This document shows positions 1 to 8,460 of a DNA stretch of 64,000 nt, piece after piece (the stretch's first letter is position 1; each line of letters opens with the position of its first letter). Location of the stretch: contig CAWKGV010000005.1 in the NCBI GenBank assembly GCA_963849305.1, positions 310,001-374,000 of the forward strand, given 5' to 3'. This DNA comes from CAWKGV01 sp963849305. GTDB taxonomy: Bacteria > Pseudomonadota > Alphaproteobacteria > Acetobacterales > Acetobacteraceae. A program made the position numbers and the translations under genes. Below the pieces are notes generated by a model that was not told the DNA's origin, searched no databases, and saw nothing but the letters and a program-made list of their open reading frames with translations.

Positions 1-626
1 GAGAGAGCGCCGGGCAGCTCGCGCTGATCGAACCGATCGCGGCCGCGCTGCAAGCCGGGTGTCCCGCGCGGACGGTGGTACCGGCCGGGGCGGCGGGCGA
101 GGTCGCGCGACTCCAACTGCTGACCACCAAGCCCGTGCTCTACGTTTGCAATGTCGAGGAGGAGGCGGTGGCGGCGGGCAATCGGTTCTCGGCCCGAGTG
201 GCCGAGCGCGCGGCGGCCGAGGGAGCACGCAGCGTCGTCGTTTCCGCCGCGATCGAGGCGGAGGTGGCGCAACTCCCCGAGGCTGAGCGCGAGGAGTTCC
301 TGGCCGGGCTCGGACTGGAGGATAGCGGGCTGGATCGGGTGATCCGCGCCGGGTACGACCTGCTGGACCTACTTACCTTCTTCACCGTCGGCCCCAAGGA
401 AGCGCGGGCCTGGACGGTCGTGCGCGGCACCAAGGCGCCACAGGCGGCCGGGGTGATCCACGGCGACTTCGAACGAGGCTTTATCGCCTGCGAGACGATC
501 GCGTATGAGGACTACGTCGCCTGCCAGGGCAAGTCCGGGGCCAAGGACGCGGGCAAGATGCGCGTGGAAGGGAAGGATTACGTGGTGAAGGACGCCGACG
601 TGCTGCTGTTCCGCTTCAATGTGTAG
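1..626 (+). CDS. ychF: Redox-responsive ATPase/GTPase YchF, C-terminal part (5' end outside window)
   Basis: The frame is open from base 3 with no stop, so the gene starts upstream. YchF is a ribosome-associated Obg-family P-loop NTPase that prefers ATP. Only the C-terminal half is present: the end of the NTPase core (TTKPVLYVCNVEEE, where family members read NV(D)E), the helical region, and the TGS domain with its typical ending GKDYVVKDADVLLFRFNV. The segment PKEARAWTVVRGTKAPQAAG and the following GDFERGFI are also characteristic. The G1-G3 motifs lie outside the window. A palindromic repeat 20 bp after the TAG stop may act as a terminator. Identification is very secure. Confidence 0.96.
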   Translation, partial: ESAGQLALIEPIAAALQAGCPARTVVPAGAAGEVARLQLLTTKPVLYVCNVEEEAVAAGNRFSARVAERAAAEGARSVVVSAAIEAEVAQLPEAEREEFLAGLGLEDSGLDRVIRAGYDLLDLLTFFTVGPKEARAWTVVRGTKAPQAAGVIHGDFERGFIACETIAYEDYVACQGKSGAKDAGKMRVEGKDYVVKDADVLLFRFNV

Positions 627-645
627 TTTGCCGCTTCGACCTCAA

Positions 646-687
646 CTCCCCCTCCCCTTGCGGGAGGGGGCCGGGGGAAGGGGTCGG
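646..687. repeat. Palindromic C/G-tract repeat, copy 1
   Basis: An inverted repeat with a CTCCCCCTCCCC arm, a TTGC turn and a GGGAGGGGG arm, followed by GGGGGAAGGGG. Close relatives occur at 27211-27302 (two copies) and 59781-59820. This copy sits 20 bp past the ychF stop and could terminate transcription, though it lacks a T tract. The sequence shows the palindrome; mobility is inferred from dispersal. Confidence 0.75.
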
Positions 688-704
688 AACGTTGGGTGGT
701 TGGC

Positions 705-869
705 ATGATCGACATCTTCACGATCGTCGTCACGACCGGCGCGATCATGTTCGTGATCGTCCGGGCGGTGGCGCTGGATCGCAAGCTGCCCTGGTTCGCG
801 CCGCCCGCGGCCGGGACGGATCGGACCCGGACGCCGCACGCCACCCCCCCTTGGCGGCGGACGCGCTGA
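705..869 (+). CDS. Small single-pass membrane protein, hypothetical
   Basis: A 54-codon frame starting MIDIFTIVVTTGAIMFVIVR: one predicted N-terminal membrane helix, then a short basic, proline-rich tail (LDRKLPWFAPP). It lies between ychF and the O-antigen-ligase-like gene, same strand, ending about 35 bp before the next start. No strong Shine-Dalgarno sequence precedes the ATG. The hydrophobic helix and position make it plausible, but the tail is low in complexity and no family is recognised. Confidence 0.4.
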   Translation: MIDIFTIVVTTGAIMFVIVRAVALDRKLPWFAPPAAGTDRTRTPHATPPWRRTR

Positions 870-905
870 GCCGGTCCGCCATCGGTTCCCGACAGGAGAC
901 ATCGT

Positions 906-2252
906 TTGCTCCGCAGCCTTTGGCTCCTGCTGATCTACTTCTCCATCCTCGGCCTTGGCGTGGGCGTGCCGTTCGTCGCGGCGCTCGGTTATGTTTGGGT
1001 GGATGCGACGACGCCGCAGAAGATCGCCTACGTACTCCTCTCGAGCCTGCCGGTCTCCCTGATCATGGGAGCGACCGCGTTCTTCGGTTACATCCTGTTA
1101 GATCGGCGCGCGCCCCCAAGGCCGCACCCGATCATTATCCTCAGCGGCTTGTTCGCGCTCTGGGTCACTATTTCGACCATCGGGTGGGCCGAAGTGCCCG
1201 ATGCAGCCTGGGTCAAATGGGATTGGGCCTGCAAGGCGGTTGCGTTCTCGGCCTTCCTGCCGTTCGTGTTCCGCAGCCGGGTGCAGATCGAAGCCTTCCT
1301 GCAAGTGCTGCTGTTCTCGGCGATGGCTAACATCCTGGGGCCCGGGATCAAGACTTTGGTTACCGGCGGCGGCTACGGGGTGGCGTACGGCTTCGTCTCC
1401 GATAATTCCGGGATGCGCGAGGGCGGCTTCCTCGCCGCCGTCGCCACCATGCTCATCCCGCTGATCCTGTACTTGCGCAAGCATACCATCCTGCTTCCCC
1501 GCTGGCGGCTGACTGATCTCGGCTATATCGGGCTGATCGTCATCTGCCTGTCGGCCACCATCGGCACGTATGAACGCACCGGGTTGATCGGGATGCTGGT
1601 GGTGGCGCTGGCGACTTGGCTGCGGTCCCGGCGCAAGGTGCTGTTCGGCGGGATGATCATGGCCATCGCGCTGGTGATCGGGTATTCCGTCTCGACCGGC
1701 TGGCAGAAGCGCATCTCCACGATCGAGACGTATCGGAGCGACACCTCCGCCGAGAGCCGCATCGAGATCTGGAAATGGACCCTGGGATATGTCGCGAGTC
1801 ATCCGCTGGGCGGCGGCTTCGACGTCTATCGCATCAACTCGATCAAGCTGCCATCGACGCCTGGCACTTCGAAAGCCACGGTCGAGCGCGCGCGCGCGTT
1901 CCACAACATCTATTTCGAGGTGCTGGGCGAGCAGGGCTGGGTCGGCCTCGGCCTGTACGCCGGCATTATCCTGAGCAGCTTCTTCTCGCTCCGCCGGGCG
2001 GCCAAGCGTGCGGCGGGCAAGCCAGAGCTTGCCTGGTGCCGGGATCTCGCGACCGCGCTCGCCGCGTCCTTGGCGACCGTGCTCGCCTGCGGCTGCTTCC
2101 AGAGCATCGGATTCCAGCCGATGGTTTGGTATTTGTTCGCCGCCAGCACTTGCGTGAGCGAGCATGTGCGCCGCCTCACGGCGGTCCCGGCGCCACGTGC
2201 GGGATGGCGGGCACGGGCGCTCAGTCCGACCGCTGCGCGACTGTCCACCTGA
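906..2252 (+). CDS. O-antigen ligase/polymerase family membrane protein (O-glycosylation ligase type)
   Basis: A 448-residue polytopic membrane protein with about ten hydrophobic segments. The Wzy/WaaL-type signature lies around residues 285-330: SAESRIEIWKWTLGYVASHP followed by LGGGF and FHNIYFEVLGEQGWVGLGLY. This matches the family annotated as exosortase-A-associated putative O-glycosylation ligases, which transfer lipid-linked glycan to an acceptor at the periplasmic face. No exosortase or polysaccharide genes are visible nearby, so the specific system is not shown. The start is TTG at 906, chosen because CAGGAGA lies 8 bases upstream. The gene is convergent with the FUSC gene, with 4 bp between the stops. 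Confidence 0.82.
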   Translation: MLRSLWLLLIYFSILGLGVGVPFVAALGYVWVDATTPQKIAYVLLSSLPVSLIMGATAFFGYILLDRRAPPRPHPIIILSGLFALWVTISTIGWAEVPDAAWVKWDWACKAVAFSAFLPFVFRSRVQIEAFLQVLLFSAMANILGPGIKTLVTGGGYGVAYGFVSDNSGMREGGFLAAVATMLIPLILYLRKHTILLPRWRLTDLGYIGLIVICLSATIGTYERTGLIGMLVVALATWLRSRRKVLFGGMIMAIALVIGYSVSTGWQKRISTIETYRSDTSAESRIEIWKWTLGYVASHPLGGGFDVYRINSIKLPSTPGTSKATVERARAFHNIYFEVLGEQGWVGLGLYAGIILSSFFSLRRAAKRAAGKPELAWCRDLATALAASLATVLACGCFQSIGFQPMVWYLFAASTCVSEHVRRLTAVPAPRAGWRARALSPTAARLST

Positions 2253-2256
2253 GCGT

Positions 2257-4323
2257 TCAGCTCCCTGCCCTGCCCGCAGCGGCCAGCAAGCTTCGCGCGA
2301 ACCGGCGGCCGGCGGCCTGAATTTCGTCCAGCACCTGCATCGGCTCGCCATCCGCGCAGTCCGGCTGGAGCTGGCTTGCCGCCTCTCGGGCTAATCCGGT
2401 GCGCTTCGCGAACGTGTCGGTCATGCGATCCAGTTCCGAGGTCACCTCATCGCCGCGCCGACGTAGCTCGTCGGCAAGCTTCGGCGATTGCGCGGGCGGC
2501 TGCCCGGCCAGCAGGGTCAATTCCCGCGCCCAGTAGGTGCAGGCCATCGCAGCGCGCACGATCTCGCGGGTCGTCACCGGCGTCGCGGCCACCCAGCCGC
2601 GCGCAAGCGGGCCGGCGGCCGAGCGCAGAGCTTGCAGGCTCCGGTCCAGTTCTCTGGCCTGCGCCGCGGCTTGTCCGCCTCCCTGCCCCGTGGTCAGGCC
2701 GCCGATCGCCGCGGTCACCGCGCCCCTAAGCGTACGCAGGAAGTCGGTGCCGGCATTCCGCAGCACTTCGCTGGTGCGCTGAGGCCACAACACCATCGCC
2801 ACGACGATGCCGGCGGCCGCGCCGATCAAGGTCTCGTCCAGCCGCATCTCCAAAAGGGCCGGCTGGAACATCCCGAGCAGAGCGTAAAGCAGCGACAGCA
2901 TGATGGTGATCCAGAAGATCATCACCGCGTAGGCCGTCTGGAAGGCATAGAAGGCCAGTGTGTCGCACAGCAGGGCTAGAGCGAGGATTAGCTTGGGCTC
3001 GCCGGTGACGGTGCGCGCGACCTCGATCCCGACACCGACCCCGAGCAATGTGCCGAGCACGCGCTGCGCCGCCTTGGTGAGCGTCGCGGCGCGCGTCGTG
3101 GTGCTGGCGAGCACGATGAAGGCGGCAAGCACGCTCCAGTACCATCGCCGGCCCGAAATCAGGTGCCCGAGCCCGACCGCCGCGCCACATGCCAGCGTGA
3201 CTTGGAGTGCTTGCCGGAACGTGGGCCATAGCTTGGTAAATCCCGAGCGGCCTTCCGGCTTGGCCTGGCTGTCGGCCGGCTGGGCCTTGGCTTGCGATAT
3301 TTCCTCCGCCGCTTCGTCGGGCATTCGCGACGCCAGCGGAAGCACACGAGCCGCTGCTTCCAGGCGCTCCAGCGCCGCCTTGATCGGCCGATGGCTGGCC
3401 TGATCGCCTCCGCCCGCCCAGTGTTCGCCGGTCTCCTCCGCCAAACTGGACGTGGTCATAAGCTTTCGTCGCAGAACCGACAGGCGGGCCAGCAGCGCGG
3501 GATCAGGTGCGGCCGGTGGGCCGGCACCCAGCGAGACCCGCGCAAGCCGCTCGGCCGCCAACTCCAGCTCGAACAGTCGCCTGCCGAGCCGGGTAGAAAC
3601 GGCATCGGTCTTGCCCCCTCCGACGGCGACGATCTGATCCTCTGCCGCCAGAACCGCCTCCTCCAGCCGCGCGATATGGCGCCTGAGCGCTCGCCGCGTT
3701 CTTGGCCCCGGCGCTCCATCTGTGATCAGTGTCTCGACCGCGCCAAGTAGGCGAGCGATCCGACGCTCGAAGCTGCGCACCGTCCTGGGCAACGCCCGTT
3801 CCGGCCGATCTGGCAGCAGCACGAAGCGGAACAGCGCCACCCATGCGGTCGCGAGCGCGGCGGCGATCACGTCGTACGGCAGTTGGCCGAGCTTCGGTCG
3901 TAGCGCCTGGCCGATGTAATAGGCGATGAACCCGAGCATCCCGAACGCCGTGCCGCGCGGCCCGAGCGCGCGGGCGAGCATGGCGGCGAAGATCACCGCG
4001 AGCAGCCCGAGGTCGGAGACGATCGATGAGGCTGCCAGTACGGCCGCCAAGCTGATGGCGGCCAGCGCCGGAAGCGGCATCAGCAGCGTCGTGACCAGTT
4101 GTTGGCGCGGCTTGGGGTCGCGAACCGATACCGCGCTGAACTGCGCGATCATGAAGCCGAGCGCGATGCCGCCGACCGGCATCGTCGCCCAGAAATTGAT
4201 CGCGATCAGCGACAGCACCGTGCAGGTTACGATCGCCCCCAGACGCACGGCGAACATCAGACGAAGCTGGCCCGGATCGGCGCCTAGCAGCCGCTCCCAG
4301 GCGGCGACGATCAGCTCCGGCAT
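2257..4323 (-). CDS. FUSC family protein (AaeB/YccS-like inner-membrane transporter)
   Basis: A 688-residue protein with two blocks of membrane helices (about residues 25-170 and 370-510), each followed by a long soluble helical region, the usual layout of the fusaric-acid-resistance family. Recognisable segments include FWATMPVGGIALGFMIAQFS in the first block and SGRRWYWSVLAAFIVLASTT with VLGTLLGVGVGIEVAR in the second. Members export aromatic acids or fusaric acid, often with an HlyD-type adaptor; no adaptor gene is adjacent, so the substrate is unknown. Length is normal for the family. Confidence 0.87.
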   Translation of the reverse strand: MPELIVAAWERLLGADPGQLRLMFAVRLGAIVTCTVLSLIAINFWATMPVGGIALGFMIAQFSAVSVRDPKPRQQLVTTLLMPLPALAAISLAAVLAASSIVSDLGLLAVIFAAMLARALGPRGTAFGMLGFIAYYIGQALRPKLGQLPYDVIAAALATAWVALFRFVLLPDRPERALPRTVRSFERRIARLLGAVETLITDGAPGPRTRRALRRHIARLEEAVLAAEDQIVAVGGGKTDAVSTRLGRRLFELELAAERLARVSLGAGPPAAPDPALLARLSVLRRKLMTTSSLAEETGEHWAGGGDQASHRPIKAALERLEAAARVLPLASRMPDEAAEEISQAKAQPADSQAKPEGRSGFTKLWPTFRQALQVTLACGAAVGLGHLISGRRWYWSVLAAFIVLASTTTRAATLTKAAQRVLGTLLGVGVGIEVARTVTGEPKLILALALLCDTLAFYAFQTAYAVMIFWITIMLSLLYALLGMFQPALLEMRLDETLIGAAAGIVVAMVLWPQRTSEVLRNAGTDFLRTLRGAVTAAIGGLTTGQGGGQAAAQARELDRSLQALRSAAGPLARGWVAATPVTTREIVRAAMACTYWARELTLLAGQPPAQSPKLADELRRRGDEVTSELDRMTDTFAKRTGLAREAASQLQPDCADGEPMQVLDEIQAAGRRFARSLLAAAGRAGS

Positions 4324-4387
4324 CGGGCCGGCGTGCTCAAGCTCAAGACCGATTGGCCGCCGCCCTCAACCTCACTGCTCAGGGGGC

Positions 4388-5182
4388 TCAGCGGTCATGC
4401 CTGAGATAGCTAAGCAGCAGCGCCGCGCCGGGCAGCTCGTCGGACTTTTCCCGCAGCATCTCGTCGCCGCCGACCGCGAGCACCGCCACCGCCGCCAGAA
4501 GCTCGCGCAACTTGGCCGGAGCGTCGCGATCGAACGGGATCACGCAGCCGCCTGTGCGCCGCGCGAGGTCCATGAAGGTCTCCGCGTCCTGCCTCGCGTT
4601 TCGATCCGCCGTATCGTGCAGGATGATGAGCTTGATGCCGCGCAGGCCGAGTGCGTCCGCGAGCGTCCGGCCCCGCCAGAGGGATTCCTCATATACGTCG
4701 CCGATATAGGTGATCAGGCGGACGCCGGGCCGGCGGAGGCTTGCCGAGAGGATCGACAGCAGCCGGGTTTGGCCGGCCTCGCAGCGTATCCCGGCAGCTT
4801 GGTCGCGCAGCCGGTTCGGGTCATTGGTGAAGGCGCTGAACGTGTGCAGGCGGGAGCCGCCATGCACAGCGAGTGCGACATCAAGCTCGCCTGGCAGCGC
4901 CTTGACCAGCGCGTCGGTGACCTGCCGCGCGGTCGCCCAGGCGGGCTCGCGCGATGCGGTTGCATCGAAGCCAAAGACGAGCCGGGGCCGCACTGGGAAA
5001 TCGTCTTCGGCCGTCAACTGCCGGGTGATCGCCTGCGCCGGGCCACTTGGGATCAGCGCGGCGGCGGCGGTCGCGAGCGAACGAACCCGCGCTAGCAGCG
5101 GAGTGCCGGCTTTGCGCGGCGGCTCCGGCTCCTCCGCCTCGGGCTCCGGAACCAGGATGAAGTTCGGCTTGTGATCGGTCAT
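4388..5182 (-). CDS. VWA-like domain protein, hypothetical
   Basis: A 264-residue soluble protein with an acidic, proline-rich N-terminal stretch (about residues 10-30), then a von Willebrand A-like fold. The first strand reads LVFGFDATASREPAW, with DxTxS in place of the MIDAS DxSxS, and a later LITYIGDVYEES could supply the second metal site. No enzymatic domain or signal peptide is present. Similar proteins in alphaproteobacteria are annotated only as VWA-domain proteins. This is the last chromosomal gene before the island: the left att repeat begins 46 bp upstream of its start. Function unknown. Confidence 0.7.
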   Translation of the reverse strand: MTDHKPNFILVPEPEAEEPEPPRKAGTPLLARVRSLATAAAALIPSGPAQAITRQLTAEDDFPVRPRLVFGFDATASREPAWATARQVTDALVKALPGELDVALAVHGGSRLHTFSAFTNDPNRLRDQAAGIRCEAGQTRLLSILSASLRRPGVRLITYIGDVYEESLWRGRTLADALGLRGIKLIILHDTADRNARQDAETFMDLARRTGGCVIPFDRDAPAKLRELLAAVAVLAVGGDEMLREKSDELPGAALLLSYLRHDR

Positions 5183-5227
5183 GAGCGGACCCTGCTAGAA
5201 CGGCCAGCCTAGCACGGACAAAAGACA

Positions 5228-5241
5228 TGGCGGAGAGGGTG
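5228..5241. other. attL core, copy of the tRNA-Ser 3' end
   Basis: TGGCGGAGAGGGTG, identical to the CCA end and acceptor/T-arm sequence of the tRNA-Ser gene at 17181-17194 as read on the + strand. It lies between the VWA-like gene and the integrase. A 14-bp match next to an integrase is very unlikely by chance. The true crossover may be shorter than the repeat. Confidence 0.82.
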
Positions 5242-5358
5242 TCCGCCTAGTACGTGTCCCAAACCGTTCCTCGTTATTTCCAATCTGCCGCGCAGGCCGG
5301 CCTTTTCCGCCAACCTAGTCCGTTGCAGTTTCCGATTGTCCCCGGGCATCCCGGATGA

Positions 5359-5383
5359 TAGTGTATGCCAGGGTGTATGCTGG
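5359..5383. repeat. Putative integrase arm-site repeat, left end
   Basis: Two GTGTATGC units, 12 bp from start to start, just upstream of the integrase. The 25-bp sequence recurs at 17103-17127 with one mismatch, in the same orientation, near the right end of the island. Arm-site function is inferred. Confidence 0.65.
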
Positions 5384-5393
5384 CAAGGGTGCG

Positions 5394-6626
5394 ATGGGCA
5401 AGATCAGTGCGGCGAAGTTGCGGACCCTGACCAAGCCTGGAGCGTTTGGGGATGGCGGCGGGCTCTACCTGCAAGTGCGCGGCCCGGAGAACCGCTCGTG
5501 GTTGTTCCGCTATAAGCTGCATGGCAGGGCGCGGCTGATGGGCCTAGGCGCCCTTTCGGAGGTATCGCTGGCCGAAGCGCGCGAAGCTGCTGTGGCCGCG
5601 CGCAAGCTGGTGCGGCAAGGCGTTGACCCGATCGACCAGCGGCAGGCCAAGCGGGCAGAAGCGACAGCGCGCGCTGGGCTCAATACATTCGCTGAGGTGG
5701 CAGACGCTTACATGGCGGCGCACGCGGCAGGCTGGCGTAATCCCAAGCATCGGCAGCAATGGCGCAATACGCTCGACACCTATGCCAAACCGGTGCTGGG
5801 CAGTTTGAGCGTGGCGGCGATTGGCACGGCCGAGGTAACGCGGGTTCTGGAACCGATCTGGCGCGAGAAGCCGGAGACAGCGTCCCGACTTCGCGGGCGG
5901 ATCGAGTCGGTTTTGGACTATGCCAAGACGCACGGCTGGCGCTCGGGTGAGAACCCGGCCCGCTGGAAAGGCCATCTGGACAACGTGCTACCGGCCCGTG
6001 GCAAAATCGCCAAAGTCCAGCACCATCCCGCGCTGCCGTGGCGCGAGATGGGCGCGTTCATGGCCGCGCTGGAGCAGCAGGACGGCATCGGCGCGCTGGC
6101 GCTACGCTTCACTATTCTGACCGCGGCGCGCACGGGCGAAGTGATCGGCGCCCGCTGGTCCGAAATCGACATGAGCGCGTCCGCCTGGACGGTGCCGCGT
6201 GAGCGGATGAAGGCGGGGCGGGAGCATCGCGTTCCGCTGTCCGATGGGGCAATGGCCGTGCTACGAGGGGCCGCAAGGCTGCGCGTCGGGTCAGAGCCGG
6301 ATGCCTTCGTGTTCCCAGGAACAGGCTTCGGCAAGCCGCTGTCAAATATGGCGATGTCGATGACGCTTCGCCGGATGGGGCGGGGCGACCTGACCGTGCA
6401 TGGCTTCCGCAGCACCTTCCGCGACTGGTGCGCCGAAATGACTGGTTATTCCCGCGAGATAGCTGAGGCGGCGCTGGCTCACACGCTGGGCGACAAGGTG
6501 GAAGCGGCCTACCGGCGCGGAGACCTGATGGAGAAGCGGCGCCGGCTCATGGCGGATTGGGCCGCGTTCTGCGCCAAGCCAGCCCCGGCGGGCGAGGTGG
6601 TCCCGTTGCGCGCTGCTGGGGGCTGA
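5394..6626 (+). CDS. Tyrosine recombinase, island integrase (Arm-DNA-binding/DUF4102 type)
   Basis: A 410-residue integrase. The N-terminal arm-binding domain reads GAFGDGGGLYLQVRG with SWLFRYKLHGR; a central SAM-like core-binding domain follows, then the catalytic domain. Catalytic residues visible are Arg in LTAARTGEVIGARW, His-x-x-Arg in HGFRSTFRDW, a second His in LAHTLGDK and the Tyr in EAAYRRGD. It should catalyse integration at the tRNA-Ser 3' end and, with a directionality factor, excision. An in-frame ATG exists at 5355, but ATG 5394 is preferred because AAGGG lies just upstream and the product then begins MGKISAAKLRTL as in relatives. The catalytic set is complete, so the enzyme looks active. 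Confidence 0.93.
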   Translation: MGKISAAKLRTLTKPGAFGDGGGLYLQVRGPENRSWLFRYKLHGRARLMGLGALSEVSLAEAREAAVAARKLVRQGVDPIDQRQAKRAEATARAGLNTFAEVADAYMAAHAAGWRNPKHRQQWRNTLDTYAKPVLGSLSVAAIGTAEVTRVLEPIWREKPETASRLRGRIESVLDYAKTHGWRSGENPARWKGHLDNVLPARGKIAKVQHHPALPWREMGAFMAALEQQDGIGALALRFTILTAARTGEVIGARWSEIDMSASAWTVPRERMKAGREHRVPLSDGAMAVLRGAARLRVGSEPDAFVFPGTGFGKPLSNMAMSMTLRRMGRGDLTVHGFRSTFRDWCAEMTGYSREIAEAALAHTLGDKVEAAYRRGDLMEKRRRLMADWAAFCAKPAPAGEVVPLRAAGG

Positions 6627-7259
6627 CACCAAACCGCTCGGACTGACGGGCTCCAGTAGTTCCGGCCCCTTATTCCGCACGGCTTTGCCTGCCAGGACTG
6701 ATCGGCTGGCCAGCCATCGGAGGCGCAAGACGCCGAAACGCCCTTCGCCCCCGACCGGGAACACGGATACCTGGAACGTGAGCGCCGGGTGGATTGGGTG
6801 ATGAGGCGCAAAAAATCCACAACCTTAGCGCGAAGTGGGATAGGCACGCCTCACACTTCACATTATTATTGCAATCGAACGAGCTGGAGTAGGCCCATTC
6901 GCTTCCCGCTTCATGCGGGTCTCGGAGCGAGCGACCGCGAAATCAGGATGAGAACAGATGATGTCACTCGATATTGTGGCAGCGCGTTTTGCTGCCGAAG
7001 TTGCTGCCACAAAACCGGCCGCCCCGCGAAGCGATCTCGGCACACTCCCCCGCTACGCGACCGAACCGACGTGACGGTAAAATCTCGCGCAGGTCAGGCA
7101 GCATCTCTCGCACGGATGCCACCTTCCTATTTTGACTAACCCGCCGCCGAAGCGTCGATCTCACAGTCTAGAACAATCTGTGTCTACGCTCCTTGTGTCA
7201 GGGATGCAAGGAAAAATTCGGATGGCGGGCTTCCTGAATTGTCAGCAAAGGAAGCGTTG
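6627..7259. other. Intergenic region of the island, no convincing gene
   Basis: About 630 bp between the integrase and a small DNA-binding gene. Short open frames occur on both strands, but none has a ribosome binding site or family resemblance. The stretch around 6860-6980 is more AT-rich than its surroundings and may hold the promoter of the following genes. Confidence 0.5.
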
Positions 7260-7508
7260 ATGACTTCAACTCAAATCCTAACCGCGCCTAGCGTTCCACC
7301 TGCCCGTTTAACACCACGCTTCGCCACGATCCACACATGGCGCGACCTCAGTGGGATGAGTTGCTCCGCCACATATCTGGCGCTCGGGCGCGGCGATTTA
7401 ACAGCGGTGAAATGTGGGCAGCGCCTGCTAATCGAGGTCGAGCCCGGACTCGCATGGTTGCGATCTTTACCACGCGCCGTTATTCGCGCACCAAGGGCTG
7501 TTGACTGA
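7260..7508 (+). CDS. Small DNA-binding protein, excisionase/AlpA-like
   Basis: An 82-residue protein starting at ATG 7260, with AAAGGAAG five bases upstream; a TTG at 7239 is the alternative. The C-terminal part, ATIHTWRDLSGMSCSATYLA followed by LGRGDLTAVKCGQRLLIEVE, has the spacing of the winged helix-turn-helix of excisionase/AlpA proteins, where a helix-turn-helix is followed by a short beta wing contacting DNA. Position between integrase and ATPase genes fits a directionality factor or regulator of the island. The family call is by pattern, not alignment. Confidence 0.62.
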   Translation: MTSTQILTAPSVPPARLTPRFATIHTWRDLSGMSCSATYLALGRGDLTAVKCGQRLLIEVEPGLAWLRSLPRAVIRAPRAVD

Positions 7509-7644
7509 ACAGAAACCGCCCCGGCGCGGCTTGCACCAGGGCGGCGGATTGGCTTGAGTAATTGTGCGGCGACTCTGCACGATATAGCCGATCCGACACG
7601 CGGGCGCAAGTGTTTTCGGGCGGGGCTCTTTGGGAGAGTTCCAT

Positions 7645-8460
7645 ATGCTTCCAAACGACACCAGCCACAATCAGCTGTGCCATGACGACAACCCCGATTG
7701 GGTGGAAAGCACGCGCGCATGTGCCGAACCGAATGCGGCAAATGCGATCCTATGTCGCAAGCTCGGCCTTGTCGAAGCCAAGCCGGAGGAACCGGAGCCG
7801 CCTTACGCCGACCTCGCCGCCAAGGAAGCGGCGCGGGATGCCAAGATTGCAGCGATTACGCCGGACGGTCGCATGGCAGTCTATCAGGACGAGGCTGTGA
7901 AGCGCCTGGCCGACTGGTGCAGCTGGCATATCGACCGCGCCGAGGCGCGTGACTTGGATAGCGATCCACTCTGGGAACTGTATGACGCCATCGACGACCT
8001 TGCGCACACACTGCGGGAAGGCGGCGGCCATGACCTGGAACCTGCCATAGTGTGCTTTTTTGAAGGGCGACCGTTGAACTTCGATGGCGAGCCATCGGAC
8101 TTCGTCAACGCCTGCGCATGGGTAGCTCACTATCTCGAAGACGTGCGCGACCAGGCCGAGCTGGAGACCTGGCGCTGCAAAGCCGCTGCCAAACCGTTCG
8201 CCAAGCCGGGCGCCACGGTGCGCCGTGGCACGCTCGTATGGCGCGTGTGCGAGAAAGCCTACACTTCCGATTTCCAATCGCGGGAACTCCAAGGGTCGCC
8301 CATGCGCGAGCTGTGGCACGCGCTTCTGTGCATTTGCTCGCATCGCCGCTTCGCAAGGACGGGCGAGTTCGAGCCAATCCAAGCGCAACTGTGGAGCGCC
8401 GAGGAACTGGTCTTCGCACCCAGCTCGCCGATCATGGAAAGAACCTCCGATGCCGTTTGA
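7645..8460 (+). CDS. Hypothetical island protein upstream of AAA ATPase
   Basis: A 271-residue soluble protein of unknown function. ATG 7645 is chosen because GGGAGAG lies six bases upstream; a TTG at 7630 is in frame. The middle is acidic (EARDLDSDPLWELYDAIDDL); several cysteines occur (CSWH, CFFEG, CICSHRR) but no clear zinc motif. Its last 11 bases overlap the start of the AAA ATPase gene, indicating translational coupling and a shared role, probably in maintenance or replication of the element. No homologous family is recognised. Confidence 0.72.
   Translation: MLPNDTSHNQLCHDDNPDWVESTRACAEPNAANAILCRKLGLVEAKPEEPEPPYADLAAKEAARDAKIAAITPDGRMAVYQDEAVKRLADWCSWHIDRAEARDLDSDPLWELYDAIDDLAHTLREGGGHDLEPAIVCFFEGRPLNFDGEPSDFVNACAWVAHYLEDVRDQAELETWRCKAAAKPFAKPGATVRRGTLVWRVCEKAYTSDFQSRELQGSPMRELWHALLCICSHRRFARTGEFEPIQAQLWSAEELVFAPSSPIMERTSDAV

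Noticed and set aside
1098..2351. A 417-codon minus-strand frame over the O-antigen-ligase-like gene
   Set aside because: It overlaps a well-supported membrane protein and has a composition typical of antisense frames.
6789..7139. A 116-codon frame downstream of the integrase
   Set aside because: Composition is irregular, there is no ribosome binding site and no resemblance to any family.
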